Part shown: piece by piece, positions 34,766-44,299 of the stretch
Position numbering within the stretch: the first letter of the stretch is position 1
Layout of the letters: every line of letters starts with the position of its first letter
DNA from: Macrothele yani
Lineage: Eukaryota; Arthropoda; Arachnida; Araneae; Macrothelidae
Assembly: GCA_039090855.1 (NCBI GenBank)
Contig: CM077005.1
Location: 75,016,607-75,080,606, forward strand
DNA: 64,000 nt
Reading direction: 5' to 3'
Translations under genes and position numbers: made by a program
Notes under the pieces: model-generated
Told to the model about the DNA's origin: nothing
Databases searched by the model: none
What the model saw: the letters and a program-made list of their open reading frames with translations, nothing else

Positions 34766-34895
34766 CTGGACATGTTGCCAGAAAAACGGACCACCGATGG
34801 ACAACGGACATTTTTGACTCGATTCCGAGGGACAGGAAAAGACCCAGAAGAAGAACTCATGGGAGATGGATGAAATTCGAAAACATGCGACATTT
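34766..34895 (+). mobile_element. Old RTE fragment, right part
   Basis: Starts CTGGACATGTTGCCAG and continues with codons for RRTDHRWT, IPRDRKRPRRR and HGRWM, the end of the RTE protein, with frame damage. Contiguous with 27510-27581 once element A and one copy of its duplication are removed. Confidence 0.8.
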
Positions 34896-36149
34896 CTAAG
34901 CGTTGTTTTTAAAAAAGTCAATAGCCAATTTTGTTAAATTTGACAAAAGTATGCTTTAAATAAAGCGGCACAGTTTTTTGTTGTTTCCTCTAGTCTAGGA
35001 TATATATATATATTTTTAAAATCGAATTAAATGGATTTTAGCAATCAGATGTCTTTATCGCCTGTTTTATTGTTCAAGATATACTATTATCGCATCATAA
35101 AATTTGAAAATGACATCGCCCTAAAGAAGGAATCGAACCCTTATCTCCCGATTTCAATTCGAGCATGCTATAATTTGGGAAGGAAACTCCCTTATGACCA
35201 CTGAAACCGAGAACAGCGGCAGCAGTTAGCTTGATTGCTATGAAGATTTCATGTAAATGTGATTAAAACTTTGGCCCCTGACATTAGTCAGGGTTTTTGG
35301 ATGTCACACACCTGACTTTCGTGTACGAGCGATGCTTATTTACTCACAGTTAACGTTAAAACGCGCAATTCTAAGGTTAAGTGGACGCATTGTTTTGTTT
35401 TTTTGTTTTTTTAGAACTTCAAAGGAAATTAATTTGAAGAATGTCGAAAACAACACACTGATTAAATTTTATACGATGAATAGTTAATGAACTATAAATT
35501 AAAATTTTATTTACCAGTAACCATAGAATTTAATTTATTTCAGAACATCGTGTTTTTGAACTGATAAAGGTGTCTGGAAATACAAGACATGTCTAATGAT
35601 AATCTGTTTTGCATTGCGTTTCTGTTGCGTCTAAACTTTTGAGACGTGGATTTTCCCCCTTTCACGTCATAACTTTGTGCCAGTATAATTGCATCCATTG
35701 CATGTATTGGTTTCCCATTGCTTAGCGTGACGGAGCTTGAAACGTTTCACTAGCTATTCAATGTTTGTTTTCCTTTGCTTTGAACTTTTACCTTTTTGCG
35801 TCGATATTTATTTATTCCTGAACTTTTGCAACCCACCTCAACATTTTAAAAAGGAATAATTATAAGGAGTACGGAGAAATGGACGTGTGTGAGGTGTACG
35901 ATTGCAGCAGTTTATCATGCATGTCAGAGCGACAAATTGATCTGCGAACTGCATTCTTGTGTCATAAAACAAGTTTCTGTATAAATACTTTCCTGATTTA
36001 AAACTTCAAATTTCTATATTGATGGCTCGACGGGCATGATTTCTATCAGATGATTTACGAGCTTTTTCTCTCAGTCAGATCGATATATTGCTTTCAGTGT
36101 GATTTTTATTTTTTTGTTTATCTTTTTTTAAAATAGGGTGCGAATTATC
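34896..36149. other. Non-coding stretch
   Basis: AT-rich. Apart from the tRNA-like remnant at 35114-35206, nothing is recognised. Confidence 0.45.
35114..35206 (-). other. Possible tRNA-like remnant (SINE head or tRNA pseudogene)
   Basis: Minus strand has TTTCAGTGGTCATAAGGG (A-box-like) and, about 65 bases further on, AAGGGTTCGATTCC (B box). No convincing cloverleaf and no SINE1/SINE2 body follows. Low confidence. Confidence 0.3.
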
Positions 36150-37510
36150 ATTATGTTCGTTGCTTCTTTCATAAGGGAGGCACAAAGGTTTTGACGAGAG
36201 GTTCAGCCTCCTCTGAAAAGTTGCTATTGGACTGCAACGATTCAATCGCATGATTTTTCACTTCCTGAAGGATGCTCAAGGCACGGTGTCTGTAATCGAG
36301 AAAACGACATTGCCATCGAAAACACTGAATGCATGTGCAATAGCAGCCTTAAACAGTGTCACAATGTGAACAATGACCTAGTTTCGGAACACTGAGGCAT
36401 TCATGTTGCCTTGCCAAACATATAAGGAATCATGGGCATTAAATCACACTCCTGCCCAGACCGGAACTGACTGCTGCTGGTAAGGATGTACGGACTGTAA
36501 TACTGTGGTTGCATTCGTGTTCCGGATCTCCTCCACACGTGTCATCGACGAGTTAAAGGATAAACAGCGAAACGGGAGGCGTCTGTGAAAAGTACATGGC
36601 GTTACTCTTTATTCATGACACGTACTGTTGGACATAGGTATATCTTTGATGATGGTGAACTGAAATCAGTGCTATACATCTTAGCGGCCTCCTTGCTCTG
36701 AGCCTGTACCCGTAAAGATGGTTTCGTACCGTTTGAGTACATACTGTGACACCAGAAGCAGCTCGAAATGATTCCCTGGGTTAGCTTCTTGGGACACTAG
36801 GCCTTCTCCGAGCACTTTATGTTAGGTAGCGATCTTGCCTCCCGGTGGTTTTCCTTAGGCGACCACACCTGCGTCGATCTGTAACATCTTCATTCCGTAG
36901 AAATGATGTGTGCAGCCAACTACTACTATACGCTGAACTCCTAAAAAAAGCCGCCCCGGTGGCGCAGTGGTCTAAGCGATGGCCTCTGATCATTCGTCCG
37001 AAAGGGGTCCGGGTTCGAATCCCGGTCAGGCATGGATGTTGTGTGTTGTGTTTGTCTTACGGCACTGGCTCTCTCCCTTCCCTGGAACCAGTGATCCTAA
37101 ATTAGGGACGGGCGACTGCTTATAGCCCATTGAGTTGCTCACGGTGGTCGTTAAACCTCCAATCAAAAAAAAAAAAAAAAAAAAAAAAAGAACTCCTAAA
37201 GCAGCAGCCGTATGTCATACCTGTAACATGCCAACAGCCGTATTTCTGTTTCAATGCTTAAACGTAGTCTGGTCAACATTTCTGGTTAATTCCACACTGA
37301 AGGAAAACTGCAAGGCCAAGTGGTGAAACGGCTCATTTTCCACTTCTCGCAGGGTACATTTATTAGAACTTTCACGCGACGTGTTGCGTTTCATGATGCT
37401 AATTTACATCTGACGTAGCTACCCACGCTGATAACTGATTTCCAGTAGTCGATAAATTTGCATATCACCAGGTTTCCCTTCGAAACCGCAAAATCCTAAC
37501 TTTTTGTGAA
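36150..37510 (-). pseudogene. Tc1-like transposase relic with SINE1 insertion
   Basis: Highly decayed minus-strand Tc1 relative. HVLFTDASRFAV, the first catalytic Asp block, is readable at about 36560-36600, with LIPYVWQGNMNASVF-type sequence downstream near 36400-36440 across frames. The N-terminal HTH side lies beyond the SINE1 (37190-37330). The right end near 37510 carries TTTTTGTGAACAGTGTATA, which looks like a Tc1-type terminus next to TA. Boundaries approximate. Confidence 0.55.
36950..37189 (+). mobile_element. SINE1, near-consensus, 11-bp TSD and A25 tail
   Basis: Flanks GAACTCCTAAA at 36935-36945 and 37190-37200. It has intact A and B boxes and a 25-base A-tail. A GTTGTGT duplication lies in the body after the head. 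The long tail and perfect TSD suggest a recent insertion. Confidence 0.95.
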
Positions 37511-39537
37511 CAGTGTATATACAGCAAAGTACGGTGAAAGAAAGCCGAAGAGGTGAACCCAGACGACATGGTATGTAAAGTGTTTAACAAAACCACCTTC
37601 AAATAGTGATAACTACCCTAAAGGAAAACACGGCATGTATTCATGTTACTAGATCTTTAAATTTGAGCCTGATAATTACCGAATATCATTGCGATTGTTT
37701 CTAAAACATATGCCACTCTTTTATGGGTCCTCGAAAGAGTACAGGACATTATTATTATGTCTTTCACATCCCTTGTAGCACTCAAAAAATAAAAATTCAC
37801 TGTGTTTGGGGTAATAAAAATCACGCCCTTCACTTATCAAGAACAGCGTGCCATTATTGGATATTTGCATTCTATCTCGGAAGATTTTCTTGAAACTTTT
37901 CCGAAGTGCCAGACGACAGAGGGTATACAGTGGATGAACTTGCAAGCGCTTTGGGCAGCTCTGTTGGATTTGTGCATATAAATGTTCATGAAGATATTAG
38001 ATCACAAACGTTTCATCGGAGTGTGTCCTTAAATTGTTTTTTCGTGTATAGAAAGTTCCGAAATTGTTTTTTCATGCATAGAAATCCCCTGCAAAAAATA
38101 TGTGCTGCAAATAGCATATTTTGAGTGAAAAACCAGATTAATAAAATGTCTATCCTCCAGAGTTCCTAAGTCTTGCAAGTAATGATTTTTGGTTTTTCCC
38201 CGGCACTGAAGGAGGCTCTTTGTAGCGGAAACCTTCCTATGTACGTGATAAACAGCTTCTGCTGCCATGTACCGTGAACTCAGTATGCATCTAAAATACG
38301 CTCAGCCTTCATAATATGATTCTCAAAAATGAGAATTCCTATCTGTATCTTGTGTATTTTGTGAATAATTTATATGGAAAACTTACATCATGGAGGAACC
38401 TTGTGTATTTTAAAGTTTTAGAACACGTCGCTTTGAAGGGAACCTATATCAGTATTTAAGAAACTGAAATGAATAACTGAATTCGGGAAACACGAAGACA
38501 CTGTGATGTGAATGAAGATGCTGTACACTAAGGCGGTGCATGGAAAAATGTATTCTTAAAGGCCCTAGTGTTTAAAAATTGTGCTTGGTGGTCAGTACGC
38601 CACAGCGTATATCGTTTTTGATGCGGAGAATATCTTCCGTCTGCGCTTTTACATCAAAGTTTCGAATTTTTAGCGAAAAATCGAAATTTTTAACTAGAAG
38701 CAAATACGTCTCACTTTCGCAGGTTTTTCATTTATAGACCTTAGGTAAGAAAAATAAAACTATAAAAATATTTCACCTCGTCATAGAAGTGTTACAGAGA
38801 TTTTAAACGGGGTTTTAGGATTTCATATAAAATTTCAAAATGCAACTTTTATTCCATCTCGTGCTCCACTTCCTTTGTCTCCACAAAGCGTGAGAGAAAT
38901 TTCTCAGAGTCAGTTCCTCATTAGACACCAGATGCACGGTTATTTACTAACACGACATTTTGTCTATGCGTAGTATTTGCACTCTGTATGTTGAATGGAT
39001 ATTAACTCTATCGCGCCTCTTTTGATGCTTTTCAGGTTTCAATTTAAATGGTGCCGCCTAATGCCGTAGCCCTCACATTTTACTTTAAGGCTTAAGATTT
39101 ACCGAAAGCGGCGTGGTTCTTTCCTTCGGGGAACATTAGGATATGCTTAAGGGAATTTTTTAGAAATAAGAGAGGGAGGCGAGAGGACAGTTGTCTCTAG
39201 GTGGAGGAAGCGAGCGGTCACGAAAGGTACGACGAGGTAATTGCCACAGGCGAGGCCGGGATGGTCTTAGATGAACCGAGAGATCAGGGGATTTCACGAC
39301 AGCGCGAGAGATGATCAACAGCTGGAGAGTTAGGAAGTATAGCACAGTTAACGGGCAACTTTTGTAGGCAATTAAATGAAGAAAAGAATAAAAGTTTCTT
39401 AGACATATTTACGAATCGCAAGAATTATTTGCATACAATTATTATCATTTGGTTATTACGTGTTAATTACTATCATCATCACCCACTACGAAGTTATTAG
39501 CAATTACAAGTTAACAACAAGAACAAAGATACTAAAA
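37511..39537. other. Non-coding stretch, possible LTR remnant at its end
   Basis: No protein recognised. From about 39150 to 39537 the DNA includes an AATAAAAG signal-like word and ends in AGAACTTGTTAACA, which pairs with the TGTTAACAAGTTCT that follows (see palindrome), a layout compatible with an LTR end. Confidence 0.4.
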
Positions 39538-39592
39538 AGAACTTGTTAACAATTGACGCCCAACGTCGGACGCCAAATTGTTAACAAGTTCT
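39538..39592. repeat. 17-bp-arm palindrome around GACGCCCAACGTCGG
   Basis: AGAACTTGTTAACAATT (39538-39554), 21-base spacer, then AATTGTTAACAAGTTCT (39576-39592). The spacer GACGCCCAACGTCGG resembles a retrotransposon primer-binding segment, so the arms may be LTR termini. Confidence 0.75.
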
Positions 39593-39594
39593 AC

Positions 39595-39718
39595 GTCAGA
39601 TTCGGGGACTGTTTCAGACAGGCACGTCAGATTATGGGACTGTTTCAGACAGGCACGTCAGATTATGGGACTGTTTCAGACAGGCACGTAAGATTCGGGG
39701 ACTGTTTCAGACAGGCAC
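39595..39718. repeat. 31-bp tandem repeat, four exact-length units
   Basis: Units starting at 39595, 39626, 39657 and 39688 each contain GGGACTGTTTCAGACAGGCAC, differing by two to three bases. Too few and without spacers for anything CRISPR-like. Confidence 0.95.
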
Positions 39719-40653
39719 ATGATGCATTCTTAGCATTGCAACGATTTCATTTGTGGCTCTTCGCTACTTAAAGGTACCCAGGACTCGCTACGCCGAAGGG
39801 GCCGCAATGGAGTTCTTCCCATGCCCACCCAAACACCTGACCATATATAGACATGGAGTAACTTCCACCTATTTCAGGCATTTTTAGCTTCTATGGCTTG
39901 AAGTGTGCTTTCGTTTCCAAAATGGGCATTTCTGCTCTGTTCTACAGTTTTGCTCTTATGTAGCCATTTCCCGAGCTAGTAGCCCACAGACTTTATTCGA
40001 TGCATGCGTCATCTCCTGAATAGTTCGTTACGCTGTCTGTGTACGGCACAGTAGGTGACTTGAATCCATTATCAGGGACACAGGAGATGCAGGGTCTGAG
40101 ATGATATTTTGCAGTTCTTCGTCTAAGATAACCATCGTCACTGGAGACTTAGTGATAACTTCAGAATTCCAATAAATCAAATCGACGTAACTGTCTCCCT
40201 TAAAATTCAGTTTCGGGAGTGAGAGTATCCTAATCCCGTCGGCCTTGCTCTTCCCCGTGGCAAGTAGCTTCCGAACAGCATCTTACTGGACTTCAGGACG
40301 ATCACCATGGAGCATGGACAGTGGCAGACTTCCTGGATGGGCAAAGTACCCATTATCCTGTAGAACTTTCTGAAAGACAGTGGCTTCCTTTTTAGCGAGG
40401 TACTTGATGACGTTGCAGATTGCCCATAGGTTCCTGGTTGCATCGATCAGCGTGTGTCTGCATTTGATGGTAAACCGCCTTGGAGCATATACTTTTACGA
40501 TGAAAGTGGCCAAGATCTTGAGGTTTTGAGAAGGTCTGCTGGTTCTAACGTACCGTCTCAAAATTCGATTGGCTGTAGTGACCCATCGGGCATCATGCAG
40601 AGTTCCGGAACTCCTCTCTGCCAAGTCGGTGGGGCATTCCTCAGATGACACTT

Positions 40654-40816
40654 TGTGACGTACCTGCCAGCAGGACGCACACGACATAAAGGCAGATAGG
40701 AATCAGAACAAATGTCTGCGTAGCTCAGTTGGTAGAGCGACTTGTTCCGGAATAAGCGGCCTCGGGTTCGAATCCCGGCGTAGACCAAAAATGACGGAGA
40801 AATTTACTTCGTTATA
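40654..40816 (+). repeat. TRIM 5' LTR
   Basis: Starts TGTGACGTACC and ends CGTTATA. Terminal dinucleotides TG...TA rather than the usual TG...CA. Contains the tRNA-like unit at 40714-40785. Confidence 0.88.
40714..40785 (+). other. tRNA-like sequence inside TRIM 5' LTR
   Basis: GTCTGCG pairs with CGTAGAC as a 7-bp acceptor stem (one G-T pair); the D arm GCTC/GAGC and a T arm with the TTCGAAT loop are present. A box TAGCTCAGTTGG and B box GGTTCGAATCC are intact. The anticodon arm is abnormal: CTTGTTCC and GGAATAAG pair as an 8-bp helix with no 7-base loop, so this is unlikely to be a working tRNA. Followed by C and an A run. Confidence 0.7.
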
Positions 40817-40817
40817 A

Positions 40818-40836
40818 TGGCACCCGAACTATCCGG
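40818..40836 (+). other. Primer-binding site of the TRIM
   Basis: TGGCACCCGAACTATCCGG lies one base after the 5' LTR. It begins with TGG, complementary to the CCA end of a tRNA primer. The primer tRNA could not be identified from memory. Confidence 0.65.
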
Positions 40837-41066
40837 ATGACCCGGCAGTTTAAAATCTCGCATTGGTGTGATATTATTTCCACACCGCGAGACAGGAAAA
40901 ATCAGAGAATTCCTTCTCCCGCGCTTCGAAAAATAAAAATGTGTGATGTTGCATTCCACACAGCAGATTCACTGGGAGTTCTCAAGTGCACGTTCTACAG
41001 TGGATGGCTGCCTGCAACGATTCATGGTCACGGCTGACCCGTGGGCCATGCCCCCGGCCCTCTTTC

Positions 41067-41078
41067 GGGGGGGGGAGA
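41067..41078 (+). other. Polypurine tract of the TRIM
   Basis: GGGGGGGGGAGA directly before the 3' LTR; the standard priming site for plus-strand DNA synthesis in LTR elements. Confidence 0.75.
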
Positions 41079-41241
41079 TGTGACGTACCTGCCACCAGGA
41101 CGCACACGACATAAAGGCAGATAGGAATCAGAACAAATGTCTGCGTAGCTCAGTTAGTAGAGCGACTTGTTCCGGAATAAGCGGCCTCGGGTTCGAATCC
41201 CGGCGTAGACCAAAAATGACGGAGAAATTTACTTCGTTATA
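41079..41241 (+). repeat. TRIM 3' LTR
   Basis: Identical to the 5' LTR except C for G in CCACCAGG and A for G in the A box (CAGTTAGTAG). Confidence 0.88.
41139..41210 (+). other. tRNA-like sequence inside TRIM 3' LTR
   Basis: Same unit as 40714-40785 with one A-box substitution (TAGCTCAGTTAG). Likely to be called a tRNA gene by automatic tools, but its position in the LTR shows it is part of the retroelement. Confidence 0.7.
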
Positions 41242-42110
41242 ACTTCTTTACATATGTCATGAAAATGTTTCTGTTCTGCACTGAGATGTTTAGCATCGAC
41301 GTCTGGGATATTGGCTGGAATTTCTTTGAATTTGATCTCAGGCAGGTTTTTACAGTCTATCATGTGTTTGCCGACATGACATAGAAATGTTTTAGGGCCG
41401 GAGGTTTGCCCGTCTACGGCCACCCTCGATGAAGAGGTCTTCCTATTTTTCTTCTAGATGTCGCATAACACCAGCATGTCTCCCAGTGTTCGTAGGGGCT
41501 GCGTAGCACCCAAGACAGGAAAGTTTAAGCACATCTATGTCCCTTTCTTTGGTGAAAGATGTTCAGATGGCCTTCGTCACATCTTCCGCCCTACTGGAAA
41601 CAGGTGTCACATGTCCCAGGTAGCTAGAGCCTGGATTCTGAACTAGAGAAACATGTTCTTTTCTTATTTTTGTGCAGTTCTTTCTAGATTCTGATGTTCC
41701 CTGAAACAGTGTGGGGGCTTTGCGACCGTTAATATAAAGGGCTTTCAGTTTTAGCCCAGGTGTACACTCATCACGCTATGCTGAAGTCACATTCAGACAT
41801 TTGTCACGCCTGACCTTGAATCTGTCAACAACAGGGACTTTTTGACTTTCTGAGGCAGTATCGTGAGCATATGCTGAAACAAGGACGGCCGCAGCTCGTT
41901 CCGAAACGCCGTATCTGTCACATTTTGCTGTAAAAGACTTGAGTTTTCGTAGACTTCTTGTTCTTGTGGTTTACGTAGGACTGGACGTATTTTCAATTCT
42001 GGGACATCATCTAGTTAGAGGTTTTCAATTTCAGACTCTCCGGATGTTACCATGTTATCCACATTCACTTCAGAATTACAGGTAAGTTGCATTCCTTTTT
42101 ATCGTTCTTG

Positions 42111-42173
42111 TTTTCTTGAGATTTTCTTGTATTCTATTTTGCAGAAAAAGCATACAAGAAAATCTCAAGAAAA
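42111..42173. repeat. Perfect 21-bp-arm inverted repeat in copy B
   Basis: TTTTCTTGAGATTTTCTTGTA at 42111-42131 and its exact complement at 42153-42173, spacer 21 bases. It lies where the copy B protein frame is lost after the QDQRTTK block, so it may be a local inverted duplication that damaged the gene. Confidence 0.85.
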
Positions 42174-42898
42174 TCTTCTATTTTTGTCGTTCTTTGGTCT
42201 TGTAGAAAATTTATCTCAATTCGGAGCACTTTCAAATACTTTCCACAGGTATATGTGTCCATGTCTTTGCATTTGCAAGTCGCTACTTCAAACAGTTTTT
42301 CAATTTGATCCCGATATTCACTCAGATTCATTGCAACAAATTCTGTTTTCTTCTTTGTGTGTGATTTGTTTAACTTCTGGTACGTATCAACCTCTCACCT
42401 GAGCATTGCCTTGATCCGTTGATCGCTGACCACAGGAATTAACCAATTAGTCCAGATTTTCTTTAATCTCGCAACAACAGTATCTCCGACTTCTGAGAAT
42501 GACGGGTATTGTTTCCCACGCAGAGACTTCTGCTCTCTCCATTCAAAGAAGTAATAACTCAACACATCTCAACGAGAGGATAACACACAATCGCCGAACT
42601 TCAGATCTTGTGCAAAACCCAACTCCGGGGTGAACCGGAAACTTGTGTTGACTGCACTCGTCTTCACAAGTTCAATTATGACACAAAAACAAACACTCGT
42701 AACACAGCGTCATTCGCCCCGCTGCATATTTCCTGTTTCGTAAGCCGCTTAGAGCCCCACTCTCAGCTAAGTGGCTCTTACTCTGGGGACTCCGGGCTGG
42801 GGAAACGAATGGGGTGTTTTTCGAGGTTGTATTTTCAACTCAGGACGTTCCACTTGTTAACAGGGGGAAAACAGTGCCAATTGCGTACATATCCGCCC

Positions 42899-43113
42899 TT
42901 TTTTTTATTGGAGGTTTAACGACCACCGTGAGCAACTCAATGGGCTATAAGCAGTCGCCCGTCCCTAATTTTGGGTCACTGGTTCCAGGGAAAGGGAGAG
43001 AGCCTGTACCGTAAGACAAACACAACATCCATGGCTGACCGGGATTCGAACCCGGACCCCTTACGGACGAATGATCAGAGGCCAGCGCCTTAGACCACTG
43101 CGCCACCGGGGCC
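42899..43113 (-). mobile_element. SINE1, minus strand, near-consensus
   Basis: T-run 42899-42906 (short A-tail), body and intact tRNA-like head ending at the GGTGGCGCAGTGGTC complement. No clear target duplication. Lies just outside the start of the 48-bp minisatellite. Confidence 0.88.
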
Positions 43114-43129
43114 AGCTATACCTTTTCTG

Positions 43130-43305
43130 TCTGCAACTGGGAGTATCACCAGTTCGTCCTGTTCACTTCCAAATTTCAGAGTCGGCCAGATATCACATGT
43201 GACTCACGTTGATTTACCAGTGTTTTTCATTCAGTCAGCTATCAACGGAGTGTCCCGTCCACCTCTAATGCCTGTGAGTCAATCATGTATCATCATGCAG
43301 AAATA
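43130..43305. repeat. 48-bp minisatellite, left end
   Basis: About three diverged units (tttcagagtcggccagatatcac, gtgtcccgtccacctctaatg, gtgagtcaatcatgtatca) belonging to the array that resumes at 46079 beyond a transposon insertion. Confidence 0.7.
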
Positions 43306-43447
43306 CACTATATTGACAAACGTCACCGGACATCTAGAAGAGGAAAACAACATAGCATTTATTGGCATACATTAGTACGGATTCGGTCCATCTTTGGTCT
43401 TAATGCAGGCACTGAGCCTTCGAGACATGCTTTCGATAAGGTTGGTT

Positions 43448-44297
43448 TTAGAACATAGCGATAAATATGCGTTTCCATTCAGTACATAATGCTACCGCTA
43501 ACTGTTGCTTAGTAGTAGGCCTTGGTTCCGAACTTCTTATGCGGCGCTCTAATTCAATATATGACTCTGACCAGTCCACACACGATACGAAATTATCGTC
43601 AACCCACGTCGTAACAGTCCTCGCTTTATGTCTCGGTGCATTATCCTGCTGGCACCAACAAGGCTCGGTTCTATAGTATTGCCACAGAGTTGGCAGGGCA
43701 TAACTGTCCAAAATATCGAGGTAGATGTGCTGGTTAATAGATTTGTCCACGATAATCAATGGACCGGAACCATGCCACGAAAAACACTCACACACGAGTA
43801 CACTGTCTTCTCCTAACTTGACCATAAAAACTAAGAAGAGTACACTGTGGTAAATAGCGTTTCCCCAGCTGCCGCCTACCCTCACACGGACATCAGTCCA
43901 TAGGAGCTGTTTCCTTCGATCTACAGTCCGCGATAAATGTTCTTTACACCATGCTAAACGACAAGTAGCATTCCAAGAGGAGATGGAAGACTTATGAGCA
44001 GCCGCACGACCCCGAAAATCCATGGAATTAAATGCTCGGCGCATGGTACGTGTATATACCGATGTTCCAGCATTTTTACTGACCTGTTAACTGAGGTCTT
44101 GTGCAGTACTCTGTCGATTAGCTGTAACGGCTCTCCCGAGACTTCGACGTCCTCTATCACTGATTTTCTTTGGTCTGCCGGTACGTTTTGCTGCATTAGG
44201 CACACACCATGTGTCTTCGACTTATTCAGTACATCCAAAACAGTTGGCTTGGGTATGTTTAAACGCCTATCGGTTTCTCTCGTGAACAACCCACTAA
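43448..44297 (-). pseudogene. Tc1-like transposase relic of the outer element
   Basis: Minus frames 44297-43954 and 44044-43448 overlap. N-terminal part has RRLNIPKPTVLDVLNKSKTH (HTH region). C-terminal part contains SWNATCRLAWCKEH, LLWTDVRVRVG (first catalytic Asp), CWCQQDNAPRHKARTV (second Asp) and YIELERRIR, the decayed block after the third acidic residue. The N-terminal end is interrupted by the inner Tc1. Frameshift near 43980. Confidence 0.75.
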
Positions 44298-44299
44298 TA

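Larger units (their letters stand above)
40654..41241 (+). mobile_element. TRIM: 588-bp LTR element without coding, tRNA-like unit in each LTR
   Basis: Two 163-bp direct repeats (40654-40816 and 41079-41241), differing at only two positions, flank a 262-bp non-coding interior. Just after LTR1 is TGGCACCCGAAC (primer-binding site form, starting TGG), and just before LTR2 is GGGGGGGGGAGA (polypurine tract). ACTT at 40650-40653 and 41242-41245 is a 4-bp target duplication. Removing the element and one ACTT restores the copy B reading frame (DICKEV-SSEEC), which matches the paralogous site in element A. No gag or pol. Each LTR holds a 72-nt tRNA-like sequence with A and B boxes. Orientation given by PBS and PPT. 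Confidence 0.9.
39945..42740 (-). pseudogene. Copy B of the element A transposase family (minus), split by TRIM
   Basis: Read from 42740 downward, the relic aligns block by block with element A. DVLSYYFFEWREQK (near 42550) matches MMHYLSVQ; IWTNWLIPVVSDQRIKAM (42400-42460) matches LWQKAYIPTVTKTRI. The CKCKDMDTYTC cysteine motif is at 42250-42282, INFLQDQRTTK follows, and ALYINGRKAPTLFQG is at 41700-41740. EHVSLVQNPGSSYLGHVTP is at 41600-41656, and LGCYAAPTNTGRHAGV at 41463-41513 sits where element A has GCDGTVVN. Then FKEIPANIPDVDAKHL, DICKEV | SSEECPTDLA (split by the TRIM), RWVTTANRILRRYV, NLKILATFIVKVYAP, and GNGYIRAKL at the end. The presumed catalytic DGT is replaced by YAA. Multiple stops. 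Confidence 0.75.

Noticed and set aside
39595..39718. CRISPR-like repeats (31 bp x 4)
   Set aside because: Units are contiguous without spacers and the window is eukaryotic.
40714..41211. Two tRNA genes 425 bp apart
   Set aside because: They lie at the same place in two direct repeats that have PBS, polypurine tract and target duplication; the anticodon arm is abnormal. They are LTR components of a TRIM, not host tRNA genes.
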